A DNA stretch of 19,786 bases from VRUE01 sp035318745 (GTDB lineage: Bacteria > Actinomycetota > Thermoleophilia > Solirubrobacterales > 70-9). Where the stretch lies: the NCBI GenBank assembly GCA_035318745.1, contig DATHEA010000016.1, positions 1-19,786 on the forward strand, given 5' to 3'. The translations under genes were made by a program, and so were the position numbers. This document shows, one piece after another, positions 6,223 through 13,268 of the stretch (its first letter is position 1; every line of letters starts with the position of its first letter). Below the pieces are notes generated by a model. It was given only the letters and a program-made list of their open reading frames with translations. It ran no database searches and was not told the DNA's origin.

Positions 6223-7299
6223 ATGGCATCGAGCAAGACACAGAGCAACGGGAAGGTGCACTCGGCCGATGCGCCGCGAGGCGCCGGAGCCCCCGCACCC
6301 GGGGCGCGCCTGGCCGCAGCCTTCGAGGCTGTGGAGAAATTCCCGGCGCTGATCGAGTCCCGCGCCCGCGTAATGCAGGCAGCTACGGCCGAGACCGCCC
6401 GCGTCGGCGAGCTGGTCGAGGCCGTCGAGGCCGACGTCGCTCTGACGATCGCCGTTCTGCGTTTCGCCAATCGCGCCAGCAGTCTGGGCAACATCGGCGG
6501 GGTGCCCGCTGCCATCGACGTTCTGAAGCCTTCGGGCGTACTGGCCATCGCCGGCACTTCGCCGGTCTTCGACTTCTTCGAGCCAAACGGGGGCTGGGAG
6601 CTGCGCCCTGAGCAGTTCCGCGTCCACGCCCTCGCAACTCAGCAGGCAGCCGCCCGGATCGGGCGCGAGATCGGCTGGGAGGACCGCGACGAGCTGATGG
6701 TTGCTGCTCTTCTCCACGACATCGGCCGGCTGGTCATCTCCAAGCTTCATCCGGGCCGCAAGACCTACTTCGATGCGACCTCGCGCACGCCTGAGCAGCG
6801 GATCCGCGAAGAACGCGACCAGCTCGGCATCGACCACGCACTGGTCGGTGGCGTCCTGGCGCGGCGCTGGAACGTGCCACAGCGGATTGCTGTGGCGATA
6901 GAGCGTCATCACGCCGAGGATGCCGAAGGCCTTGCCGCGGTAGTCGCAACCGCCGACATGGTCGCCCACTACTCCCAGGGCGAGGCGGTGACCCCGGAGC
7001 GCCTGCGCGAGACCGCGAAGCGCTGTGGCCTCGGTCCCGAGGGCCTGCGCGAGCTTCTCTACGAGCTTCCATACCCGCGCGAGCGCGAGTCCCGGGTCAG
7101 CGAGCCGTGCCCCCTCTCCGGCCGCGAGCTCGACGTACTCCGCCATCTCTCGGAGGGCATGGTCTACAAGCAGATTGCCGGCGAGATGCAGCTCTCGGTC
7201 TCGACCATCCGCACCCACCTGCACAACGTCTACGGCAAGATCGGCGCCGTTGACCGCGCGCAGGCGGTCCTCACCGCGCGCGACCGCGGTTGGATCTAA
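6223..7299 (+). CDS. HDOD/HD-domain protein with C-terminal LuxR-type HTH
   Basis: A 358-residue regulator. Residues about 30-250 are an HDOD-like helical domain (VEKFPALIESRARVMQ, LVEAVEADVALTIAVLRFAN). Unlike typical HDOD modules it keeps a full HD-type metal set: H135, H165-D166 in LLHDIGR, H205, H229/H230 and D245 in TADM. There is no GYP motif. Residues about 295-358 form a LuxR/FixJ helix-turn-helix: LSGRELDVLRHLSEGMVYKQ then STIRTHLHNVYGKIGAVDRA. It therefore probably binds DNA and may hydrolyse or sense a nucleotide; the ligand is unknown. A stop at 6199-6201 in this frame makes ATG 6223 the first usable start. No ribosome binding site is convincing; a TAAAAT overlapping the gltX stop could be a -10 box. 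It converges with the regulator at 7382-8008. Confidence 0.88.
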   Translation: MASSKTQSNGKVHSADAPRGAGAPAPGARLAAAFEAVEKFPALIESRARVMQAATAETARVGELVEAVEADVALTIAVLRFANRASSLGNIGGVPAAIDVLKPSGVLAIAGTSPVFDFFEPNGGWELRPEQFRVHALATQQAAARIGREIGWEDRDELMVAALLHDIGRLVISKLHPGRKTYFDATSRTPEQRIREERDQLGIDHALVGGVLARRWNVPQRIAVAIERHHAEDAEGLAAVVATADMVAHYSQGEAVTPERLRETAKRCGLGPEGLRELLYELPYPRERESRVSEPCPLSGRELDVLRHLSEGMVYKQIAGEMQLSVSTIRTHLHNVYGKIGAVDRAQAVLTARDRGWI

Positions 7300-7328
7300 G
7301 GGAACAGGCGCCGCCTCCTCTGCTCCCG

Positions 7329-7362
7329 CGAAGGGCAAGGAGTCAGATATGGATTGCCTTCG
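7329..7362. terminator. Hairpin between convergent regulator genes
   Basis: CGAAGGGCAA (7329-7338) pairs with TTGCCTTCG (7354-7362), with one bulged G and a 15-base loop. It lies in the 82-bp gap between two converging genes and could end transcription both ways. There is no T-run, so the call is tentative. Confidence 0.35.
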
Positions 7363-7381
7363 CTCCCGCGTCCGGGGGCGG

Positions 7382-8008
7382 CTAGTCGATCAGGCATTCG
7401 CGCAGGGCGATCGCGACAGCGTGGGTTCTGTTTCTCGCGCCGAGGCGGGCGAGGACGTTCTTGGTGTGCGTCTTCACCGTTTCTTCGCTGAGGCCGAGCT
7501 CGCGCGCGGCGACGACGGTTGAGCCGCCGTCCGCCAGCAGTTGCAAGATCTCGCGCTGGCGGCGGGTCAGTTTGCCGCGGCTACCGCTCGGCGGCACCGC
7601 CGGGTCGACGAATCGCTCTTGGGCGAGGGCCGCCCACACCGCCCGGGCCATTTCCTCGGCGCTGGCGGTGCGAGCGACGTAAGCACTGGCACCTGCCTGC
7701 AGAGCCGCCGAGGCGAGATGACGCTCCGGGCGCTCGCCGTGGGCGACGATCCCCATGCCTGGGGCCGTCTTGCGCAGGGCCCGGATTGCCTCGTTGCCAT
7801 AGAGCGGCTCCTCTGCGTCGGCCGGCTCGCGCCGCAGGGCGACGATCGCGACGTCGACGCTGCCGATGTCACGGATCAACCCGATCGCCTCACCGCGCGT
7901 CTCGCTCTCATGGATCTCGAAATCGCCCGCCAGGGCTTGGCGCATGCCCAACCGAACCAGCGGCTGGGCGTCGATCACAAGGCAATGTGGGCGCTCGCTT
8001 GGAACCAC
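7382..8008 (-). CDS. LuxR/NarL-type regulator with a degenerate (pseudo) receiver domain
   Basis: A 208-residue protein with the NarL layout: receiver-like domain 1-120 and LuxR HTH about 146-208 (LTRRQREILQLLADGG, LSEETVKTHTKNVLARLGAR). The receiver's chemistry is missing. The acidic pair is reduced to D13-A14 (CLVIDAQPLV), the phospho-acceptor position is A57 (DVAIVALRRE), and the conserved Lys is R113 (YVARTAS). It should therefore work without phosphorylation, perhaps by ligand or protein contact. The start is a GTG five bases after a TATAGG box, with only 47 bp to the divergent Rrf2 gene, so the two share a control region. Its target genes cannot be told. Confidence 0.9.
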   Translation of the reverse strand: MVPSERPHCLVIDAQPLVRLGMRQALAGDFEIHESETRGEAIGLIRDIGSVDVAIVALRREPADAEEPLYGNEAIRALRKTAPGMGIVAHGERPERHLASAALQAGASAYVARTASAEEMARAVWAALAQERFVDPAVPPSGSRGKLTRRQREILQLLADGGSTVVAARELGLSEETVKTHTKNVLARLGARNRTHAVAIALRECLID

Positions 8009-8013
8009 TCGAT

Positions 8014-8019
8014 CCTATA
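8014..8019 (-). promoter_or_regulatory. -10-like TATAGG of the pseudo-receiver regulator
   Basis: On the minus strand GGTATAGGAT lies just before the GTG start at 8008, with five bases between TATAGG and the start. A very short or absent leader is expected. Confidence 0.4.
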
Positions 8020-8043
8020 CCCAGCAAAATCCGCTTTGTGCGG

Positions 8044-8049
8044 TAGAAA
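8044..8049 (+). promoter_or_regulatory. -10-like TAGAAA of the Rrf2-cysK-cysE operon
   Basis: TAGAAA is followed by six bases (GGGCCT) and the GTG start at 8056, matching the leaderless spacing seen elsewhere here; the last base departs from TANNNT. A small inverted repeat CCGC 8031-8034 / GCGG 8040-8043 lies directly upstream. Confidence 0.4.
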
Positions 8050-8055
8050 GGGCCT

Positions 8056-8069
8056 GTGATTTCAATCAC
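8056..8069. promoter_or_regulatory. Candidate operator GTGATT-TC-AATCAC at the operon start
   Basis: A perfect 6-bp inverted repeat with a 2-bp centre begins on the GTG start codon, which is also the expected transcription start. A dimeric regulator bound here would block initiation. Autoregulation by the Rrf2 protein is the natural guess; the sequence is also coding, so chance is possible. Confidence 0.4.
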
Positions 8070-8454
8070 TTCGAAGTCGCGCTACGCGGTTGTCGCCATG
8101 GCCGAGCTGGCCCGCTCGGGTGAGCGGCCGGTGCCGATCAAGGAGCTGGCCGAGCGGCGTGCCATCCCCGAGCAGTTCCTCGAGCAGCTTTTCTCGACCC
8201 TTCGCCGGGCGGGTCTGCTGACAAGCCACCGTGGCATGAAAGGCGGCTATACGCTCGCTCGCGCGGCTGACGAGATCACCGTGCTCGATGTGGTCCAGAC
8301 CCTCGACGGCAAGGTCGGTCAGGAGGCCGACGAGGCGGGGGGTATCTGGGCCGAGGGCGTCGGCGCGCTGCGCAAGGTCTTCGGCCAGACGACGATCGCC
8401 GAAGTAGCCCGCCGCGAGGCCGAGGAGGCCGGCTCCGGGATGTACTTCATCTGA
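8056..8454 (+). CDS. Rrf2-family transcriptional regulator, CymR-like
   Basis: A 132-residue Rrf2 protein: winged HTH in residues 1-70 (ITSKSRYAVVAMAELAR, IPEQFLEQLFSTLRRAGLL, SHRGMKGGYTLAR) and a dimerisation helix near 100-125. It has no cysteine at all, so it cannot hold the Fe-S cluster of IscR or NsrR. Its C-terminus is MYFI. As I recall it, Bacillus CymR, which represses cysteine genes only when bound to CysK, ends in a very similar MFYI. The stop overlaps the cysK start (TGATG), so regulator and CysK are translated together. The likely role is control of cysteine synthesis through a complex with CysK; this is inference from family, tail and context. The GTG start follows a TAGAAA box by six bases and coincides with a palindrome. 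Confidence 0.9.
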   Translation: MISITSKSRYAVVAMAELARSGERPVPIKELAERRAIPEQFLEQLFSTLRRAGLLTSHRGMKGGYTLARAADEITVLDVVQTLDGKVGQEADEAGGIWAEGVGALRKVFGQTTIAEVARREAEEAGSGMYFI

Positions 8455-9377
8455 TGAGGATCGGGGACGAGGCTTCCGCTGTCGTGGGAGGGACGCCGCT
8501 GGTGTCGTTGCGGCGACTCAGCGATGGGTTGCCCGGGGAGGTCTGCGCGAAGCTCGAGTACTTCAACCCCGGTGGGTCGGTCAAGGACCGGATCGGGGTG
8601 GCGATGCTCGACGCGGCCGAGGAGGAGGGCCTGATCGAGCGGGGGCGCTCGGTGATCGTCGAGCCGACCAGCGGCAACACGGGGATCGCGCTGGCGATGG
8701 TCTGCGCGGCGCGTGGTTACGAGCTGATCCTGACCCTGCCCGAGGGGATGAGTCGCGAGCGGGCGAAGCTATTGCGGGCCTATGGAGCCGAGGTGCGCGA
8801 GACGCCCTCGCTCGGTGGGATGACCGAGGCGGTCGAGCTCGCCGAGGCGATCTGCGAGCAGCGCAAGGGGTTCATGCCGCAGCAGTTCTCAAACCCGGCA
8901 AATCCCGAGGTGCACCGCCGTACCACCGCGGAGGAGATCTGGCGCGACACCGATGGCGAGGTCGACGCCTTCGTCGCCGGGGTCGGCACCGGCGGGACGA
9001 TCACCGGGGTGGGCGGCATGTTGCGCGAGCGCAAGCCGGATGCCCTGGTCGTCGCGGTCGAGCCCGTCACGTCTCCTGTTCTCTCCGGCGGGGCGGCCGG
9101 TCCGCACAAGATCCAGGGCATCGGCGCGGGCTTCATCCCGGCGGTGCTCGACCGCTCGCTGATCGACGAGACGATCGGCGTCAGCGACGAGGACGCGCTG
9201 GAGACCGCCCGCATCGCGGCGAAGCGAGAGGGGGTGCTGGCCGGTATCTCCGCCGGGGCGAACATCAAGGCCGCCCTGGAGGTGGCCGGCCGGCCGGAGA
9301 TGGAGGGGAAACGGGTGGTGACCGTGGTCTGCGATTCGGGCGAGCGGTACATGTCCCTACCCTTCTTCGCACCATGA
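8454..9377 (+). CDS. cysK: O-acetylserine sulfhydrylase (cysteine synthase A)
   Basis: PLP enzyme joining O-acetylserine and sulfide to make cysteine; cytoplasmic. The 307-residue product has the PLP lysine K44 in NPGGSVKDRIG, the substrate loop TSGNTGIAL (72-80), the phosphate-binding GVGTGGTITGVG, KIQGIGAGFIP, and a C-terminal CDSGERYMS. Length and order match CysK. Its start overlaps the Rrf2 stop by one base and its stop overlaps the cysE start (ATGA), so the three genes form a tightly coupled operon. CysK is known to bind partners that carry a C-terminal Ile in its active site; here the candidate partner is the Rrf2 protein rather than CysE. Confidence 0.96.
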   Translation: MRIGDEASAVVGGTPLVSLRRLSDGLPGEVCAKLEYFNPGGSVKDRIGVAMLDAAEEEGLIERGRSVIVEPTSGNTGIALAMVCAARGYELILTLPEGMSRERAKLLRAYGAEVRETPSLGGMTEAVELAEAICEQRKGFMPQQFSNPANPEVHRRTTAEEIWRDTDGEVDAFVAGVGTGGTITGVGGMLRERKPDALVVAVEPVTSPVLSGGAAGPHKIQGIGAGFIPAVLDRSLIDETIGVSDEDALETARIAAKREGVLAGISAGANIKAALEVAGRPEMEGKRVVTVVCDSGERYMSLPFFAP

Positions 9378-10102
9378 ACCTGCTGCGCCGGGTGGCCAAG
9401 GAGATTCGCGCCGACATCGCTGCCGCGAGGGATCGCGACCCAGCTGCCCGCGGTGTTTCTTCCTTCGAGATCCTGATCGGCTGGGCCGGCGTGCAGGCGC
9501 TGCTCGCGCACCGGCTCGCGCATGCGTTGCGCGAGGCCGGCGTGCCGGTGGCGCCCGGCGCGATCGCTTACGTGACCCGGGCTGTGACCGGGGTCGAGAT
9601 CCACCCGGCGGCAAAGATCGGGCCCGAGTTCTTCATCGACCATGGCTCCGGCGTGGTGATCGGCGAGACCGCCGAAATCGGCCGGCGGGTCACCCTGTAC
9701 CAGGGGGTGACGCTGGGTGGCACCGGCTTCCAACCCGGCAAGCGACACCCGACACTCGGGGACAACGTCACCGTCGGCTCGGGCGCCAAGCTGCTTGGTC
9801 CGATCGCGGTCGGCGATGGCGCCAAGATCGGTGCCAACACCGTCGTGGTGGAGGACGTGCCGCCTTCCTCGACCGTGGTCGGCAACCCCGGCCATCTGGT
9901 CAAGGTGGAAGGGCGGCGAGCGGAGGGCCCGGACGCCGACTGGATCCATCTGCCCGACCCGATCGCCGAGGCGATCAAGGCCCTCTCGGAGCGGATCGCC
10001 AAGCTCGAGCAGCGCCTCGCGGAGCTCGACGGTGGCGAGGGCGCGAGCGGAAACGGAGAGGAGATGCGACCGCGTACCGGTCGCTCCTCCGCCGGGGGCT
10101 GA
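9374..10102 (+). CDS. cysE: Serine O-acetyltransferase
   Basis: Transfers acetyl from acetyl-CoA to serine, the first step of cysteine synthesis. The 242-residue product is the short form: a helical N-terminus (FEILIGWAGVQALLAHRLAH) followed by a left-handed beta-helix of hexapeptide repeats from about residue 75 to 172. Catalytic H90 lies in FFIDHGSGVVIGETAEIG, and H125 in GKRHPTLGDNV. The family signature LYQGVTLGGTGF is present. After the helix comes LPDPIAEAIKALSERIAKLE, a likely coiled-coil tail. The end is Ser/Gly/Arg-rich (GRSSAGG) and lacks the C-terminal Ile that inserts into CysK in the classical cysteine synthase complex. The start overlaps the cysK stop by four bases. Confidence 0.95.
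   Translation: MNLLRRVAKEIRADIAAARDRDPAARGVSSFEILIGWAGVQALLAHRLAHALREAGVPVAPGAIAYVTRAVTGVEIHPAAKIGPEFFIDHGSGVVIGETAEIGRRVTLYQGVTLGGTGFQPGKRHPTLGDNVTVGSGAKLLGPIAVGDGAKIGANTVVVEDVPPSSTVVGNPGHLVKVEGRRAEGPDADWIHLPDPIAEAIKALSERIAKLEQRLAELDGGEGASGNGEEMRPRTGRSSAGG
10066..10084 (+). terminator. Hairpin within the 3' end of cysE
   Basis: GCGACCG (10066-10072) and CGGTCGC (10078-10084) form a 7-bp stem with a 5-base loop, 15 bases before the cysE stop. It coincides with the non-conserved C-terminal tail. It may terminate or stabilise the operon message; no T-run follows. Confidence 0.3.
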
Positions 10103-10120
10103 GCCAGCCGTTCCCGTCTC

Positions 10121-10126
10121 TATTCT
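10121..10126 (+). promoter_or_regulatory. -10 box TATTCT of pcrA
   Basis: TATTCT is followed by seven bases and ATG 10134, so the message would be leaderless or nearly so. CGGAG directly before the ATG is too close to serve as a normal ribosome binding site. Confidence 0.4.
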
Positions 10127-10133
10127 CGGAGCG

Positions 10134-12389
10134 ATGCTCCAGACCGAGCCCGAGACGCCCGCCGGCGAGCCAGACGCCCCTCTGGGCGCCCCGACCGAGG
10201 CAGGCGCCGATCGTGCCGAGCGCCTGCTGGCCGGGCTGAACGAGCCTCAGCAGCAGGCGGTGCGCCACGGAGAGGGGCCGCTGTTAGTCCTCGCCGGGGC
10301 AGGCTCGGGCAAGACCCGGGTCCTCACCCATCGCATTGCCTACCTGCTGGCGACGGGGCAGGCGCGGCCTGGCGAGATCCTGGCGATCACCTTCACCAAC
10401 AAGGCCGCGACCGAGATGCGCGAGCGGGTCGAATCCCTCGTCGGGCGCGCCACCCGGGCGATGTGGGTGACGACCTTCCACTCGGCTTGCGCGCGGATGC
10501 TGCGCGCCGACGCCGAGCGCCTCGGCTACTCGCGCGGCTTCACGATCTACGACGAGTCGGACTCGCTGCGGATGCTCAAACGCTGCATGGAGGAGCTGCA
10601 CGTCGACCCCAAGCGCTACCCGCCGCGGGCGATCCGCTCGCAGATCTCCGGTGCCAAGAACCAGCTGGTCGACGCCGACGCCTACGCGCAGGTCCAGGGC
10701 AGCGTCTTCGAGGAAACCGCCGCCGGCGTCTACAAGCTCTACGAGAAGCGGATGCTCGAGGCCAACGCGATGGACTTCGACGACCTGCTGGTGCGCACGG
10801 TCAACGCGCTGGAGCTGTTCGAGGAGGTGCGCGAGCGCTGGCGACGGACCTTCCGCCACGTCCTCGTCGACGAGTACCAGGACACCAACCACGCCCAGTA
10901 CAGGCTGTTGCAGCTGCTGGCCGCCGACCACGGCAATTTGATGGTCGTAGGCGACGACGATCAGTCGGTCTATGGCTTCCGCCACGCCGACATCAGGAAT
11001 ATCTTGGATTTTGAGGCGGACTTTCCCGATGCCGACTCGGTCAAGCTCGAGCAGAACTATCGCTCGACCCAGACGATCCTCTCGGCCGCAAACGCCGTCG
11101 TCGAAAACAACCGAGAACGGCGACCGAAGCGTCTTTGGACCGAACTGGCCGGCGGCGAGCCGCTGCAGCTGCGCGAGCTCTCCGACGAGCACGAGGAGGC
11201 GCGCTGGGTGGCGGGCGAGATCGAGCGCCTCGGCGAGGAGGAGGGCGTGCGGCGCGAGGACGTCGCCGTCTTCTACCGCACCAACGCGATGAGCCGGGTG
11301 CTGGAGGACACCCTCAACCGCTTCGACGTCCCCTACCAGGTGATCGGCGGGACCAAGTTCTACGAACGAGCGGAGGTCAAGGACGCGGTCGCCTATCTCA
11401 GCCTGCTGGCGAATCCCGCCGACCAGGTCTCCTTCGCGCGGATCGTCAACTCGCCCCGGCGCGGTATCGGCAAAACCAGCCAGGGCAGGCTCCTCTCCCA
11501 CGCGAACACGACCGGGATGACGATCTGGGAGGTGATCGAACGAGTCGAGGAGGTGCCGGGGCTGGGCGGTGCGGCGATCAAGTCGACCTCCCGCTTCTAC
11601 GAGACGATGGCCGGCTTGCGCGAACGCGCCGACGCGGGAGGGCCGGTCGCGGGTCTGCTCGAGGCGATCCTCAACGAGATGGGGTACCTGGAAGCGCTGG
11701 CCGCGGAGCGAACCGTGGAAGCCGAAGGGCGAGCCGAGAACCTCGAGGCCCTCGTCGCCGGCGCCGCCGAGTTCGACATTGAGCGTGAGCGGGAGGGAGA
11801 GAGCGAGGTGCCGCCGCTGGAGGAGTACCTGCAGCAGATCTCCCTCTACACGCAGCAGGACGATCTGGGCGACGAGTCGGTGATCACGCTGATGACGCTG
11901 CACAACGCCAAGGGTCTCGAGTACGAGACCGTCTTCGTCGTCGGCTGCGAGGACGGCTCCTTCCCCCATATGAAAGCGCTCGAAGAGGGGGGTGAGGAGG
12001 AGGAGCGGCGCCTCTGTTACGTCGCCATCACCCGTGCTCGCAGCCGCCTCTACATGACCTGGACGCGTGAACGGACGCTGTTTGGGAGATCCGAGCACAA
12101 CCTGCCGTCGCGCTTCGTCGACGAGCTGCCGGAGGAGCTGACCGAGCGTAGCTCCAGCGCCGGGGGAGCCAGCACCAGCTGGGAAGCTGGCTTGGCGGGT
12201 GAAGCGGCGAGTCCGGTCGATCCAGGCCCAACCCTGGAGCTGCGAACCGGCGACGATGTCGTCCACGCCAGCTTTGGCGACGGTGTAGTCACCGCGGTCG
12301 AGCCGGGTGGAGTTGTGATCGTCCGCTTTGCCGGCGACGGTTCCGAGCGCAAGCTGATGGCCGACTACGCGCCGATCCGCAGGCGGTAA
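10134..12389 (+). CDS. pcrA: ATP-dependent DNA helicase, UvrD/PcrA type
   Basis: Superfamily 1A 3'-5' helicase for repair, plasmid replication and transcription-coupled functions. The 751-residue product has all motifs in order: Walker A LAGAGSGKT (K60), Ia ITFTNKAATEMRER, FHSACARMLR, Walker B VDEYQDTN (D246-E247), III GDDDQSVYGFRHAD, IV KLEQNYRST, V LMTLHNAKGLEYETVFVVG, VI LCYVAITRARSRLYM. Residues about 702-751 (TGDDVVHASFGDGVVTAV) fit the Tudor-like C-terminal domain of PcrA that contacts RNA polymerase. ATG 10134 is preferred: it follows TATTCT and the protein then begins about 35 residues before LNEPQQQAVRHGEGPL, a normal distance. The same frame is open back into cysE but that part is not conserved. 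folD follows after four bases. Confidence 0.96.
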   Translation: MLQTEPETPAGEPDAPLGAPTEAGADRAERLLAGLNEPQQQAVRHGEGPLLVLAGAGSGKTRVLTHRIAYLLATGQARPGEILAITFTNKAATEMRERVESLVGRATRAMWVTTFHSACARMLRADAERLGYSRGFTIYDESDSLRMLKRCMEELHVDPKRYPPRAIRSQISGAKNQLVDADAYAQVQGSVFEETAAGVYKLYEKRMLEANAMDFDDLLVRTVNALELFEEVRERWRRTFRHVLVDEYQDTNHAQYRLLQLLAADHGNLMVVGDDDQSVYGFRHADIRNILDFEADFPDADSVKLEQNYRSTQTILSAANAVVENNRERRPKRLWTELAGGEPLQLRELSDEHEEARWVAGEIERLGEEEGVRREDVAVFYRTNAMSRVLEDTLNRFDVPYQVIGGTKFYERAEVKDAVAYLSLLANPADQVSFARIVNSPRRGIGKTSQGRLLSHANTTGMTIWEVIERVEEVPGLGGAAIKSTSRFYETMAGLRERADAGGPVAGLLEAILNEMGYLEALAAERTVEAEGRAENLEALVAGAAEFDIEREREGESEVPPLEEYLQQISLYTQQDDLGDESVITLMTLHNAKGLEYETVFVVGCEDGSFPHMKALEEGGEEEERRLCYVAITRARSRLYMTWTRERTLFGRSEHNLPSRFVDELPEELTERSSSAGGASTSWEAGLAGEAASPVDPGPTLELRTGDDVVHASFGDGVVTAVEPGGVVIVRFAGDGSERKLMADYAPIRRR

Positions 12390-12393
12390 GCGA

Positions 12394-13233
12394 ATGGCTG
12401 CGAGGCTGATCGACGGCAAGGCGGTCGCGGCCGAGGTTCGCGAGCGGGTGCGCGAGCAGGTCGCCGAGCTGGCCACCCCGCCGGGCCTGGCGACGATTCT
12501 GGTCGGCGCCGATCCCGCCTCCGCCATGTACGTGCGGATGAAGCGCGAGGACTCGGCCGAGGTCGGCATCGAGTCCTTTCACCACGAGCCCGGTGGCGAC
12601 GCTTCTCAGGAAGAGCTCGCAGGGCTGATCGAATCGCTCGACGCGGACGAGCGGGTGCACGGGATCCTGCTGCAGCTGCCGCTGCCCGATCATCTCGACC
12701 AGGACCCGCTGATCGCGCTGATCGATCCCGCCAAGGACGTCGACGGGCTGACGCCGATCAGCGCCGGCCTACTCGCCCAGGGGCACGCCGAGGCGATCGC
12801 CCCGTGCACGCCGTCGGGCGTGATGGAGCTTCTTCGGCATGCGGAGGTCGAGGTCGAAGGCGCCCGCGCGGTCGTGATCGGACGCTCGATCCTGGTCGGC
12901 AAGCCGCTTGCCGCCCTGCTTTTGGCGGCGAACGCCACCGTCACCCACTGCCACTCGCGCACGCGAGATCTGGGATCGATCTGCCGTGAAGCCGACATCC
13001 TCGTCGCGGCGGCCGGCCAGCCCGGCCTGATCGCCGGGGAGATGGTCAAGCCCGGGGCGACGGTGATCGATGTCGGCACCAACCGGGTCGATGGCAAGCT
13101 GGTCGGCGACGTCGAGTTCGACTCGGCCAGCGAGCAGGCCGGGGCGATCACTCCGGTACCCGGCGGGGTGGGGCCGATGACGCGGGCAATGCTGCTCGTA
13201 AATACGTTGGCTGCCGCCCGAACCCGGGTGTAG
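12394..13233 (+). CDS. folD: Bifunctional methylene-THF dehydrogenase / methenyl-THF cyclohydrolase
   Basis: Interconverts 5,10-methylene-THF and 10-formyl-THF with NADP, supplying one-carbon units for purines and formyl-Met. The 279-residue product is of normal length. Substrate-site motifs: Y46 and catalytic K50 in MYVRMKRE, GILLQLPLPDHLDQ, and KDVDGLTPISAGLL. The nucleotide-binding half has PCTPSGVMELL, VVIGRSILVGKPLAALLL and HSRTRDL. The C-terminal signature is PVPGGVGPMTRAML. ATG 12394 lies four bases after the pcrA stop, so the two are almost certainly co-transcribed. Nothing is missing from the active site. Confidence 0.97.
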   Translation: MAARLIDGKAVAAEVRERVREQVAELATPPGLATILVGADPASAMYVRMKREDSAEVGIESFHHEPGGDASQEELAGLIESLDADERVHGILLQLPLPDHLDQDPLIALIDPAKDVDGLTPISAGLLAQGHAEAIAPCTPSGVMELLRHAEVEVEGARAVVIGRSILVGKPLAALLLAANATVTHCHSRTRDLGSICREADILVAAAGQPGLIAGEMVKPGATVIDVGTNRVDGKLVGDVEFDSASEQAGAITPVPGGVGPMTRAMLLVNTLAAARTRV

Positions 13234-13236
13234 TGT
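13207..13236 (+). promoter_or_regulatory. Possible promoter TTGGCT-18-TAGTGT upstream of the membrane-protein gene
   Basis: TTGGCT (13207-13212) and TAGTGT (13231-13236) are 18 bases apart and overlap the end of folD; TAGTGT begins with the folD stop codon. Transcription would start near 13243, giving a leader of about 26 bases with a ribosome binding site. Confidence 0.35.
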
Positions 13237-13255
13237 CGCTACGACCCCTACTCCC

Positions 13256-13262
13256 GGAGGAG
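13256..13262 (+). promoter_or_regulatory. Shine-Dalgarno site GGAGGAG of the membrane-protein gene
   Basis: GGAGGAG lies six bases before ATG 13269. Strong ribosome binding sites are rare in this window, so this gene is probably made from a leadered message. Confidence 0.7.
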
Positions 13263-13268
13263 ACGTAG

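Noticed and set aside
9717..10133. Upstream extension of pcrA from a GTG inside cysE
   Set aside because: The frame is open but overlaps conserved cysE sequence and has no helicase-like residues; ATG 10134 gives a normal length.
10284..12569. 761-codon open frame antisense to pcrA
   Set aside because: A shadow of the codon bias of pcrA; low-complexity and without any motif.
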